The notes beneath the pieces are model-generated. The model did not search any database, was not told the DNA's origin, and worked only from the letters and a program-made list of their open reading frames with translations. The position numbers and the translations under genes were made by a program. A DNA stretch of 64,000 nucleotides from Treponema sp. (GTDB taxonomy: Bacteria > Spirochaetota > Spirochaetia > Treponematales > Treponemataceae). Positions 32,236 through 40,517 of this stretch are shown here, in pieces (positions within the stretch are counted from its first letter, which is position 1; each line of letters begins with the position of its first letter). The DNA lies in contig JAGBGX010000006.1 of the NCBI GenBank assembly GCA_017935745.1, positions 206,364-270,363 on the forward strand. Direction: 5' to 3'.

Positions 32236-33423
32236 GTGAATATAAAATCAAAGGAAGCAAACCTTGCGCTGATATGGTTTGGCGCCGGTGTTTCGGTTGC
32301 GGAAATTATCACGGGCACCTATTTTGCGCCGCTCGGATTTGCAAGAGGAGCCGCCGCAATTCTGACTGGACATATCATCGGCTGCGCGCTTTTATTTCTT
32401 GCAGGATATATCGGTTCCGCCGCAAAAAAAAGCTCCATGGAAACAACAAAATACAGCTTCGGAATTTTCGGAAGCAAATTTTTTGCGCTGCTGAATGTTC
32501 TTCAGCTTGCACTCTGGACAGGCATCATGATTTACGACGGCGCGCTTTCTGTAAACGGAATATGCGCACGCGGCACACAGCTCTGGGCAGTTGCAATCGG
32601 CGTACTGATTCTGCTCTGGATTGCAGCCGGAGTCACAAGCATCAGCAGGCTTTCCGCCGCAGCACTGGCTGCCCTCTTCATTCTGACAGTCGTCCTGTGC
32701 AAGCTCATTTTTTTTGGAGGATCTGCTTCTGTCCTGAATGATGAGGCACAGGACACGCTGAGCTTCGGAGCCGCAGTTGAGCTTGCTGCTGCAATGCCGC
32801 TTTCCTGGCTTCCGCTCATCAGCGACTACACGCGGGAAAGCAGCCGTCCGCTTGCGTCCTCGCTTGTCAGTTCTGCGGTTTACGGAATCACAAGCTGCTG
32901 GATGTATGTCATCGGCATGGGAGCCGCGCTCTTTACCGGCGAAACAGACATTTCGCTTATCATGCTCAAGTCAGGCCTTGGCTGGGCTGCACTCGCAATT
33001 GTTATACTTTCAACAGTTACAACAACATTCCTCGATGCATACTCAGCAGGAATTTCCTTTGAGACAATTGTTCCTTCAGCAAACGGAAAATGGATTGCAG
33101 CCGCCGTAACAGCAGCCGGCACACTAGGCGCGCTCTTTTTTCCGATGGACGATATAACAGGATTCTTATACTTGATCGGCTCGGTGTTCGCTCCGATGAG
33201 CGCAATTCTGATTGCGGACTTTTTTGTTGTAAAGACAGACTGCTCAGAAAAAAAATTCGTTCCGCTGAAAGCCGTGCTGTGGCTTACGGGATTCGTTCTC
33301 TACAGAATTTCACTGAGCTGGAATTTCATTCTGGGAAACACGCTTCCTGTCATGGCAGCAGTGTTTGCAGCAGCAGTCATTGCCGGAAAGCTGGCTTGTC
33401 CGCGTCAGCGCACAAAAGCATAA
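32236..33423 (+). CDS. cytX: Putative hydroxymethylpyrimidine transporter CytX
   Basis: A 395-residue membrane protein with about twelve hydrophobic segments, of the nucleobase:cation symporter-1 family (cytosine permease-like). It begins NLALIWFGAGVSVAEIITG, a CytX-type N-terminus, and keeps MPLSWLPLISDYTRES. Its place behind thiD under a TPP riboswitch supports import of the pyrimidine moiety HMP. GTG 32236 is preferred (GGAG upstream, one base after the thiD stop). ATG codons at 32206 and 32221 lie inside thiD. No thiC or thiG is nearby, so the operon looks built for salvage. Confidence 0.9.
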   Translation: MNIKSKEANLALIWFGAGVSVAEIITGTYFAPLGFARGAAAILTGHIIGCALLFLAGYIGSAAKKSSMETTKYSFGIFGSKFFALLNVLQLALWTGIMIYDGALSVNGICARGTQLWAVAIGVLILLWIAAGVTSISRLSAAALAALFILTVVLCKLIFFGGSASVLNDEAQDTLSFGAAVELAAAMPLSWLPLISDYTRESSRPLASSLVSSAVYGITSCWMYVIGMGAALFTGETDISLIMLKSGLGWAALAIVILSTVTTTFLDAYSAGISFETIVPSANGKWIAAAVTAAGTLGALFFPMDDITGFLYLIGSVFAPMSAILIADFFVVKTDCSEKKFVPLKAVLWLTGFVLYRISLSWNFILGNTLPVMAAVFAAAVIAGKLACPRQRTKA

Positions 33424-33457
33424 AGCCAGAGACAGCCGCTAGCTCCGGCAACAGCAG

Positions 33458-34294
33458 CTATTCCTGCATCCCGTCCTGAGCGCAGGAACTGTCTGCTATT
33501 TCAGCACTTTCATTCTGGCTGAATGCATGGTCAAGGAATTTATATGCATTTGTAAGAGTCTGCTGATAATACGGAATAACCCACAGCAGTCCGATTCCCA
33601 GCGTTATATATGACAGCAGATACCATCCGATAAAGCTCAGCTCCAGGAGAAACAGCCTTCCCTTGCTGCCTTTTGTAAGCTGAACGCTTCTGGTCATGGA
33701 ATCAATGACGCCGATTTTATCATTGTCAGCAACGATAAAAAACATCTGCGAATAAGCCAGGCTGCTTCGGATAACAACAGCAAACAGCGTTATATACACA
33801 GCGGCGGCCGCAAGCCCCACGAAAGCATAATTCCCTGTTGCATAAGAAACCACGCCCAGAATTGCAATCACAATTCCTCCGGGAACAAGGACTGCCATTT
33901 CCCAAACTATAATCAAAAAGGCATGCCAAAGGTATGTGCGGATTGCGCGCCCGAACTGCGCAAAGCCGGCTGTATAATCCGTGAATTTCAGTTTTTCAGT
34001 TGTGCTGAACAGCTTGAGATGAAATTTGACGAGGGCAAAACCGACAACAGGAACAAGCAAAACAACGGCAATTATCATAATCATAATCCGTGCAAACATT
34101 CCCACGTATGCCATGCCGGAAAGCTCCGCTCCGCGCGCTATGGAAAAAATACTGCCCCACGGATACAGCCCCAGACAGACTGCATATATAAGCGCTCCAG
34201 AAACAAAAGAAACAAGAACCGGCATGCCCCATCTGCCCTTCAGCTGCTGCAAGGCAGTTTTCTTGCAATGACGGATATCAAGCTGTGACTGCAT
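33458..34294 (-). CDS. DUF975 family membrane protein
   Basis: A 278-residue protein with about six membrane segments, of the DUF975 family, whose function is unknown. It opens with RHCKKTALQQLKGRWGMPVLVS, the typical short amphipathic start of this family, and ends in a charged tail with two Cys. A long loop (about 185-225) contains IGVIDSMTRSVQLTKGSKGRL, also characteristic. GGAG precedes the ATG. It converges with cytX and stands alone on the minus strand. Confidence 0.85.
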   Translation of the reverse strand: MQSQLDIRHCKKTALQQLKGRWGMPVLVSFVSGALIYAVCLGLYPWGSIFSIARGAELSGMAYVGMFARIMIMIIAVVLLVPVVGFALVKFHLKLFSTTEKLKFTDYTAGFAQFGRAIRTYLWHAFLIIVWEMAVLVPGGIVIAILGVVSYATGNYAFVGLAAAAVYITLFAVVIRSSLAYSQMFFIVADNDKIGVIDSMTRSVQLTKGSKGRLFLLELSFIGWYLLSYITLGIGLLWVIPYYQQTLTNAYKFLDHAFSQNESAEIADSSCAQDGMQE

Positions 34295-34364
34295 AAAATG
34301 CTCCTATAATTATGGATAAGTAAAAACTACTGATATATGATATAAAAATACAGAAAATGTATCA

Positions 34365-34440
34365 AGGTTTAAAATCATCCGCTGAAATGGCGCGGCTTAT
34401 TTTAACTGACAGCTTGCGCTGAAAACTGTCTTATTGACGT
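34365..34440 (-). repeat. Dispersed hairpin-rich repeat, degraded partial copy
   Basis: It carries the TTTAAAATCATCCGCTGAAA and GGCGCGGCTTATTTTAAC pair and a damaged ACAG...CTGT palindrome, in the same orientation as the 26690 copy. The remainder of the 34295-34601 gap is a GC-rich stretch with no gene and then the ilvC promoter. Confidence 0.6.
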
Positions 34441-34533
34441 ATGCGCGGGGCAGACACTTCCTCGCGCACGAATTGCACGCCCCGAAAGCTGACGCAGCGC
34501 GCTCTATACATCTGCAAAATTTTTCTATTTCAC

Positions 34534-34562
34534 TTTACGCAACGCACTCGGAAAGGTATACT
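34534..34562 (+). promoter_or_regulatory. ilvC promoter
   Basis: TTTACG (34534-34539), 17-bp spacer, TATACT (34557-34562). About 32 bases of leader then lead to the ATG at 34602 with AGAGGTGA as ribosome binding site. There is no room for a leader-peptide attenuator. Confidence 0.7.
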
Positions 34563-34601
34563 GTTGTAAGAAAAACGAATACTGATTTTTAGAGGTGAAT
34601 C

Positions 34602-36080
34602 ATGGGAGCCAACTACTTCAATTCAATTCCGTGGCGCGAGGCCAGGATGCAGCTCGGGCACTGCCGCTCGATGGCAAAGGAGGAATTCGCGGACGGCGTG
34701 AAGGCGCTCAAGGGCAAGAAGATTGTCATCGTGGGCTGCGGCGCGCAAGGACTGAACCAGGGAATGTGCCTGCGGGACAGCGGGCTTGACGTGAGCTACG
34801 CGCTGCGCGAGTCGGCGATTGCGGAAAAGCGGCAGTCGTGGAAGAACGCGACGGAGAACGGCTTCAAAGTCGGCACGTATGACGAGATGATTCCGACCGC
34901 TGACTTGGTGGGAAACCTCACGCCTGACAAGCAGCACACGCCGGTCATCACGGAAGTCATGGCGAAGATGAAGCAGGGGGCTGCGCTCTGGTACAGCCAC
35001 GGCTTCAACATGATTGAAGAAGGAATGCAGATCCGCAAGGACATCACGGTCATCATGTGCGCGCCGAAAGGCCCCGGCACGGAAGTCTGGCACGAATTCC
35101 AGCGCGGGTTCGGCGTTCCCGATTTGATCGCCGTCCACCCGGACAACGACCCGGAAGGCAAGGGCTGGGCGTATGCGAAGGCGCTCGCAGTCGGCATGGG
35201 CGGAAGCAAGGCGGGCGTCCTCGAGTCATCGTTCGTGGCGGAAGTCAAGTCCGACCTGATGGGCGAGCAGACAATCCTCTGCGGAATGCTCCAGACGGGA
35301 ACAATCCTCTGCTACGACAAGATGGTCGAAGGCGGCATCGCGCCTGAGTACGCGGTGAAATTCCTCATGCACGGCTGGAACGTCGTTTCCGAGGCGCTCA
35401 AGTGGGGCGGCATCACGAACATGATGGACCGCCTCTCGAATCCGGCGAAAATCCGCGCGAACGAGCTTTCAAAGGAAATCAAAAAAATCTGCACGCCGCT
35501 CTACCGCAAGCACATGGACGACATCATCAGCGGAAAATTCTCAAGCACGATGATGAAGGACTGGGCGAACAAGGACCACGACCTCCTGACATGGCGCGAG
35601 GAGACCGGGAAGCTCGCGTTCGAGACGATGGCGGAATCCTCCGAGGAAATCACAGAGCAGGAATATTTCGACAAGGGAATCCTGCTTGTGGCGATGATCA
35701 AGGCGGGCTGCGAGCTTGCGTTCGAGACGATGGTAGACGCCGGAATCAAGGAAGAAAGCGCCTACTACGAGTCGCTGCACGAAGTTCCGCTCATCGCGAA
35801 CCTGATCGACCGCAAGAAGCTCTATGAGATGAACCGCGTCATCTCCGACACCGCCGAGTACGGCTGCTACCTGTTTGCAAACGCCGCGGTGCCGCTGCTG
35901 CGCGGCTTCATGAAGACGGTTTCAACCGCCGACATCGGAGCCGGCCCCGCGCAGAAGGACTGCGCCGTTCCCAACGGACAGCTTGTCGCCGTGAACGCCG
36001 AAATCCGCAACCACCCGATCGAGGTTGTCGGACGGAAGCTGCGCGCCTACATGACCGCGATGAAGCCGGTCGTCGAGTAA
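34602..36080 (+). CDS. ilvC: Ketol-acid reductoisomerase, class II (long) form
   Basis: A 492-residue NADP-dependent enzyme of valine, leucine and isoleucine synthesis. It closely resembles the E. coli long form throughout: [31 protein letters not shown] (NADP phosphate contacts), [57 protein letters not shown] and [16 protein letters not shown] (metal-binding acidic residues). No other branched-chain gene is nearby. Codon use differs clearly from all neighbours, with a strong preference for C or G in third positions (AAG, CTC, GCG). This may reflect very high expression or acquisition from a GC-rich donor. Confidence 0.97.
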   Translation: MGANYFNSIPWREARMQLGHCRSMAKEEFADGVKALKGKKIVIVGCGAQGLNQGMCLRDSGLDVSYALRESAIAEKRQSWKNATENGFKVGTYDEMIPTADLVGNLTPDKQHTPVITEVMAKMKQGAALWYSHGFNMIEEGMQIRKDITVIMCAPKGPGTEVWHEFQRGFGVPDLIAVHPDNDPEGKGWAYAKALAVGMGGSKAGVLESSFVAEVKSDLMGEQTILCGMLQTGTILCYDKMVEGGIAPEYAVKFLMHGWNVVSEALKWGGITNMMDRLSNPAKIRANELSKEIKKICTPLYRKHMDDIISGKFSSTMMKDWANKDHDLLTWREETGKLAFETMAESSEEITEQEYFDKGILLVAMIKAGCELAFETMVDAGIKEESAYYESLHEVPLIANLIDRKKLYEMNRVISDTAEYGCYLFANAAVPLLRGFMKTVSTADIGAGPAQKDCAVPNGQLVAVNAEIRNHPIEVVGRKLRAYMTAMKPVVE

Positions 36081-36120
36081 GCGCCTGGCACGGAACATTC
36101 TCCGTTCCGGCAAAATCCGA

Positions 36121-36149
36121 TTGACACAGCAAAGAGGTTTCTTTATAAT
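36121..36149 (+). promoter_or_regulatory. Consensus promoter of the small membrane protein gene
   Basis: TTGACA (36121-36126), 17-bp spacer, TATAAT (36144-36149): a perfect match to the vegetative consensus. The start point, near 36156, falls inside the left arm of the terminator-like hairpin 36151-36187. Confidence 0.85.
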
Positions 36150-36150
36150 T

Positions 36151-36192
36151 TATATTCCATGGATTGTTTTTCAGTTCATGGAATATATTTTT
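36151..36192 (+). terminator. ilvC terminator overlapping the next promoter
   Basis: An 11-bp stem, TATATTCCATG (36151-36161) with CATGGAATATA (36177-36187), is followed by five T. Read-through RNA from ilvC can form the whole stem. RNA starting at the promoter just upstream would lack about half the left arm. Confidence 0.75.
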
Positions 36193-36235
36193 ACAACACT
36201 ATGCCTGTGTGCCAGGTAAAATCAGGAGTATCTCT

Positions 36236-36487
36236 ATGGAAGTATCAGAAGGTTTAAAGAACGGAATGAAAGTCGGTGAAGAACTGAAGTCACTGAGCTT
36301 TGCCCTGAAAATTGTCCTTGTTATCTGGGGCGATGTTTACGGAATTATCCGCCGCGTTACAAGCGGAAAAGTTGTTCCTGTCATCATTGCCATCGTGCAG
36401 TTTTTCACAGGAAACCTCTTCGGACTCATCTGGCTTGTTGACCTGATCATGATGATTACAAAGAAGGAAATTCCTCTTGCTGAATAA
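36236..36487 (+). CDS. Small membrane protein, unknown function
   Basis: An 83-residue protein with two hydrophobic stretches, about 20-36 (FALKIVLVIWGDVYGII) and 48-77 (VVPVIIAIVQFFTGNLFGLIWLVDLIMM), joined by a basic turn RRVTSGK. The N-terminal 18 residues are charged. AGGAG precedes the ATG at 36236; longer versions of the frame start inside the terminator hairpin. The perfect promoter suggests abundant expression. No known family is recognised. Confidence 0.75.
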   Translation: MEVSEGLKNGMKVGEELKSLSFALKIVLVIWGDVYGIIRRVTSGKVVPVIIAIVQFFTGNLFGLIWLVDLIMMITKKEIPLAE

Positions 36488-36546
36488 ATAAAGCGAACTT
36501 TCTGCGGGCGGCTTTCCGTCTGCGGAAGTTCCGTATTCCTGCGCGA

Positions 36547-37329
36547 ATGCCTGTTATTTCATTTCCTGAAATTGTTCCAGACGGACTCTTTTTTGCATTT
36601 CTAGAAAACGATATCCTGCTGAAAAACGGAAGCCTCATTTCAAAGGCTGAATTTGAATTCCTTGTCAGGCAGAAAGCCGCGTCAGACTGGTATTCGGAGC
36701 CGAACCTGTTTTATGCCGCGCTCAGCATTTCCAGCGGCAGCACAGCTCCTTCCGGCTGTTCATTCATTCCTGTCCGCCAGTTTTTTCATCTTCACCCAGA
36801 CACTGCCCATCTGGCAGCCAGAGCCTTGAGCCTTTTAAAGCAGCGCAGGGACTTTTTATTCTGCCCGTCATGCAAAAGCCGGCTTACTGACGACAAGACT
36901 GAATCCGCAAAACGATGTCCCGGCTGCGACGCGCTGTTTTTTCCGCGCATAGAGCCTGCAACAATCACGCTTGTTTCCCGCAAGGACGAAATTCTGCTTG
37001 TAAAGAACAAGAATTCCGCCTACAAAAAATTCGCCTGCGTCTCAGGATTTGTAGAGCAGGGAGAGTCGCTGGAACAGTGCGTTGCCAGAGAAATCAAGGA
37101 AGAGACAAACCTTTCAGTTTCAGGCATAACATACCGCGGAAGCCAGAGCTGGCCGTTTCCCAATCAGCTGATGGTTGCCTTCACCGCCGAATATGAAAGC
37201 GGCGAGCTTGCAATTCAGGAATCAGAAATCCTCGAAGCCGCATGGTTTAAAAGAAACGCGCTTCCTCCCGCATCAGAGCTTCCGCCGCCCGGCTCAGTCG
37301 CCTACAATCTGATTAACGGTCTGTTCTAA
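36547..37329 (+). CDS. nudC: NAD(+) diphosphatase / NADH pyrophosphatase
   Basis: A 260-residue Nudix hydrolase cleaving NAD(H), and in other species NAD-capped RNA. Zinc-finger cysteines FCPSCKSRL ... RCPGCDALFFPR lie before the Nudix domain. The Nudix box reads GFVEQGESLEQCVAREIKEETNLS (glycines and REIKEE in place). The diagnostic NudC motif SQSWPFPNQLM follows, with Ser where SQPWPFP has Pro. No clear ribosome binding site precedes the ATG at 36547. Single gene between the small membrane protein and phosphohexomutase. Confidence 0.95.
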   Translation: MPVISFPEIVPDGLFFAFLENDILLKNGSLISKAEFEFLVRQKAASDWYSEPNLFYAALSISSGSTAPSGCSFIPVRQFFHLHPDTAHLAARALSLLKQRRDFLFCPSCKSRLTDDKTESAKRCPGCDALFFPRIEPATITLVSRKDEILLVKNKNSAYKKFACVSGFVEQGESLEQCVAREIKEETNLSVSGITYRGSQSWPFPNQLMVAFTAEYESGELAIQESEILEAAWFKRNALPPASELPPPGSVAYNLINGLF

Positions 37330-37371
37330 GTTTCGCAGAACAGGTATCTTTTATATTTTTCTGGAGCATAT

Positions 37372-38883
37372 ATGGCAGAAAGAACTTTAATGAAATTACA
37401 GAACGGAAGCGATGTCCGCGGAGTCGCTCTTGACGGCGTTGAAGGAGAGCCGGTCACGCTCACTGAAGAAGCAGCAAACGTAATCGCCAAGGCCTTTGCG
37501 CTGTGGCTCTCACAGAAGACTGCAAAGCCGCTGCCGGATTTAAAGATCGGAATCGGGCGGGATGCCAGAGTCACCGGCGAAGCGCTCGCACGCGCGGCTG
37601 CCAGCGGAATTGCTTCTGTCCGTGCACAGGCGGCGGACTGCGGACTCGCTACAACGCCCGCACTGTTCATGTCAACTGTTTTTGATGAGACGAAGTTCGA
37701 CGGCGCGCTCATGGTCACCGCAAGCCATCTTCCCTTCAACAGAAACGGCATGAAATTCTTTACGGCTGAAGGCGGACTTGAGCATGATGAAATCACCGCG
37801 CTTCTTGAAGCAGCACAAAAGCAGGAGCCTGGGCAGACAGACACTCCGTACCGCTTTTCCTGCGATCTGATTTCACTGTACGCATCATATTTAAAGCAGG
37901 CAATCTGCCGCGAGCTTGGCTCCCGTGAAGAAAACAGGCCGCTTTCCGGGCTGAAGATTATTGTTGACGCAGGAAACGGAGACGCCGGATTCTTCACTGA
38001 AAAAATTCTTGAGCCGCTCGGAGCCGACACAAGCGGAAGCCTGTACCTTGAGCCGGACGGAATGTTTCCCAATCATATCCCGAACCCCGAAAACAGGCAG
38101 GCAATGCAGGCGATTCAAAAAGCGACTGTAGACAGCGGCGCAGATCTCGGACTCATTTTCGACACCGATGTTGACAGAATGAGCGCCGTATTCCATACAG
38201 GAGCCGAAGTCAGCCGCGATGCAATCATTGCCCTTGTTGCCGCAATTCTTGCGCCCGCTTATCCAGGAAGCACAATTGTAACTGATTCTGTTACAAGCGA
38301 CAGGCTCACATACTTTCTGGAGCAGAAGCTCGGCCTTGTGCATCTGCGCTACATGCGCGGATATAAAAATGTCATTGACAAGTGCCGCGAGCTGAATGCA
38401 GGCGGAACCGTTTCTCCGCTTGCAATGGAAACTTCGGGACACGGCGCGCTAAAGGACAATTACTACCTTGATGACGGAGCGTTTCTCGCAGTCAAGCTGA
38501 TTGCCGCGCTCGCAAAAGCTGCCCGGGAGCACAAAAACATCGAAAGCCTCATCGCGCAGCTTCCCCCGGCGGGAGCAGAGGCAGAATTCAGGCTGAAAAT
38601 TACGGCGGAACAGTTCAGGGAGTACGGAACGGACGTCCTTGAATCATTTAAAGAACGGGCCAAAAAGAAAGGCTTTACGCTTCCTGAAAGCTTTGAGGGA
38701 GTGAGAATTTCCTTCCGTGAAAAAGGCACAGAAGGCTGGCTTCTCCTGCGTCTTTCGCTGCACGATCCTGTAATGCCGCTCAACGTTGAAGGGAAAACAC
38801 CAGAAGACAGGGATGCCATCGTTCTGGCTGCAAAGGAACTTCTGAAAGGATTCAGCCAGCTGGACACAAGCAGTCTCGGCTGA
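37372..38883 (+). CDS. Phosphoglucomutase/phosphomannomutase family protein
   Basis: A 503-residue alpha-D-phosphohexomutase. The active-site Ser loop is TASHLPFNRNGMKFF, the metal-binding loop is FDTDVDRMSAV, the sugar-binding loop is ETSGHGAL, and the C-terminal phosphate-binding domain holds VRISFREKGTEGWLLLRLS. It interconverts hexose 1- and 6-phosphates for glycogen, sugar nucleotides or glycolysis. Phosphomannomutase and phosphoglucomutase functions cannot be separated from this alone. GGAG precedes the ATG. Converges with argC. Confidence 0.92.
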   Translation: MAERTLMKLQNGSDVRGVALDGVEGEPVTLTEEAANVIAKAFALWLSQKTAKPLPDLKIGIGRDARVTGEALARAAASGIASVRAQAADCGLATTPALFMSTVFDETKFDGALMVTASHLPFNRNGMKFFTAEGGLEHDEITALLEAAQKQEPGQTDTPYRFSCDLISLYASYLKQAICRELGSREENRPLSGLKIIVDAGNGDAGFFTEKILEPLGADTSGSLYLEPDGMFPNHIPNPENRQAMQAIQKATVDSGADLGLIFDTDVDRMSAVFHTGAEVSRDAIIALVAAILAPAYPGSTIVTDSVTSDRLTYFLEQKLGLVHLRYMRGYKNVIDKCRELNAGGTVSPLAMETSGHGALKDNYYLDDGAFLAVKLIAALAKAAREHKNIESLIAQLPPAGAEAEFRLKITAEQFREYGTDVLESFKERAKKKGFTLPESFEGVRISFREKGTEGWLLLRLSLHDPVMPLNVEGKTPEDRDAIVLAAKELLKGFSQLDTSSLG

Positions 38884-38928
38884 ACGGCTCAAGGGCCGCA
38901 CAGCTGAATTTTTTGCAGCAGAAGACGG

Positions 38929-39996
38929 TCAGAACGCCGGCGGAACAAAGCTGATTCCGCTGCGCTCATCAAGACCGAACATCAGGTTCATGTTCTGCAC
39001 GGCCTGGCCTGAAGCGCCTTTTATCATATTATCGAGGCAGCTGATAATTTCCAGCGTCTTTCCGCCGTTGACAACATACACCTGAATATCGCAGAAGTTG
39101 CTGTAGCGCACAGTGCGTGTTGTCGCGCAGACTCCTTCCGGCAGAACCCGGACAAACGGCTCGTCCCTGTAGGCTTCCCGGTATATTTCCCGGAGCTGCT
39201 CAGCTGAATTTCCGATGCGACGCGCTCCGTCCTCTGTAAGCTGCGCATAGACCGTGGAAAGAATGCCGCGGCTCTGGGGAACAAGATGAGGCGTGAAGAT
39301 GACGGATGCCTTCTTTTTTGCAATCAGGGAGCAGTTCCGCTCTATTTCACTTTGATGCCGGTGCTTTCCGACTGCATACGCACTGAACGATTCTCCGCAT
39401 TCGCAGAACTGGTTTGTCATTGTTGCATTCCTGCCGGCGCCGGTAACTCCGCTTTTGCTGTCTACAATCAGAGAATCCGTTTTCACCAGATTTTCCCGCA
39501 GAACAGGCAGAAGGGCAAGCGTGGCGCTTGTCACATAGCAGCCCGGATTCCCAATCACACGTGCCGTCCGTATAGCATCGCGGTTCAGCTCAGGCAGACC
39601 GTAAACGCTTTCGGCATGAATCTCAGGAAATTCCCAACGCTTCTTGTACCATTCGGCAAACGTATCCTCATCAGTTCCGTAGCGGAAGTCCGCGCTCAAG
39701 TCAATAATTTTTTTTCCGTTCCTTATGCACCAGTCAGCATGCTGCTCTGCAATCCCGTGCGGAAGCGCAGTAAAGACAACGTCCGCCTTTTTCCGCGCCT
39801 CTTCGGCAGGCAGAAGCATTCCGTCGCACTTGGAGGAAAGCTGATTGAAAAAATTCTGATAGACGCTTTCAATCCGCTGCCCTTCAAACGAAACGGAGCT
39901 GCAGTATATCTTTTCAACTTCAGGATGATGCAACAGAATTCTAAAAAGCTCAGCCCCGGCATATCCCGTGGCTCCGATAATTCCAGCCTGTATCAT
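38929..39996 (-). CDS. argC: N-acetyl-gamma-glutamyl-phosphate reductase
   Basis: A 355-residue NADPH-dependent dehydrogenase of arginine synthesis, reducing N-acetylglutamyl phosphate to the semialdehyde. It begins AGIIGATGYAGAELFRILLHHPE. The catalytic Cys lies in VIGNPGCYVTSATLALLP, and further features are DSKSGVTGAGR and TPHLVPQSRGIL with the catalytic His. The ATG at 39996 is preferred over 40008 because GGGAG lies 6 bases upstream. No other arg gene adjoins; argJ, argB and argD must be elsewhere. Located next to a divergent small lipoprotein gene. Confidence 0.96.
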   Translation of the reverse strand: MIQAGIIGATGYAGAELFRILLHHPEVEKIYCSSVSFEGQRIESVYQNFFNQLSSKCDGMLLPAEEARKKADVVFTALPHGIAEQHADWCIRNGKKIIDLSADFRYGTDEDTFAEWYKKRWEFPEIHAESVYGLPELNRDAIRTARVIGNPGCYVTSATLALLPVLRENLVKTDSLIVDSKSGVTGAGRNATMTNQFCECGESFSAYAVGKHRHQSEIERNCSLIAKKKASVIFTPHLVPQSRGILSTVYAQLTEDGARRIGNSAEQLREIYREAYRDEPFVRVLPEGVCATTRTVRYSNFCDIQVYVVNGGKTLEIISCLDNMIKGASGQAVQNMNLMFGLDERSGISFVPPAF

Positions 39997-40044
39997 ATCA
40001 GCTCCCATACGATGTAACTTTTTCTGCGGCCCGTTTTTTACTCA

Positions 40045-40073
40045 TTGAGCATCGCCTGCTGGAATGATATACT
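40045..40073 (+). promoter_or_regulatory. Leaderless-type promoter of the TPR lipoprotein
   Basis: TTGAGC (40045-40050), 17-bp spacer, TATACT (40068-40073), then 6 bases (CAAGGA) to the ATG at 40080. The AAGGA abuts the ATG and is too close to serve as a ribosome binding site. Confidence 0.6.
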
Positions 40074-40079
40074 CAAGGA

Positions 40080-40490
40080 ATGAAAGATTCAATATTTATG
40101 AAGAACTTTATGACAGTTTTTGCATCAGCCATTGTCATTTCCGTGCTTATTTCGTGCGCGTCAGCCCCGGTTCAGGTTGCAGATGACGCTTCAAGCCTTG
40201 AAATAATCCAGATGGCCCAGACCGCCTTTGACAACGGAAAGTCAAAAGCCGCCTTGCAGTATTACGACATTCTGATTAAGCGCTACGGAATGAACACCGC
40301 GATTTATCTGGAAGGAACGTATGAAACCGCCCATATCTATGTGCGGCAAAAAAAATACAGCAAGGCCGAGCCGCTTCTGCGCGAAGTCCTGGAAATCTAC
40401 AACTCAAGCCAGCCGGGACAGTTTCCGGGCGCATACAGGAAGCTTGCCCAGAAGGATCTTGAAAAAATCGAGGCGAAAAAGGCAGAGTGA
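40080..40490 (+). CDS. Small lipoprotein with TPR-like repeats
   Basis: A 136-residue lipoprotein: signal peptide with lipobox ISC (Cys about 26), then an acidic linker and helical repeats of TPR type (LEIIQMAQTAFDNGKSKAALQYYDILIKRY, broken here for length into AFDNGKSKAALQYYDIL; and AHIYVRQKKYSKAEPLLREV). TPR modules bind partner proteins, so a scaffold role at the envelope is likely. The ATG at 40080 fits the promoter geometry; an alternative ATG at 40098 would give a shorter signal peptide. Divergent from argC and convergent with the VWA gene. Confidence 0.75.
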   Translation: MKDSIFMKNFMTVFASAIVISVLISCASAPVQVADDASSLEIIQMAQTAFDNGKSKAALQYYDILIKRYGMNTAIYLEGTYETAHIYVRQKKYSKAEPLLREVLEIYNSSQPGQFPGAYRKLAQKDLEKIEAKKAE

Positions 40491-40517
40491 GCTGCCCGGC
40501 ACAGCGGACGGACGCAG

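Noticed and set aside
34623..35138. Minus-strand frames within ilvC
   Set aside because: Long antisense frames are expected in a GC-rich gene with strong third-position bias; they have no start signals or homology.
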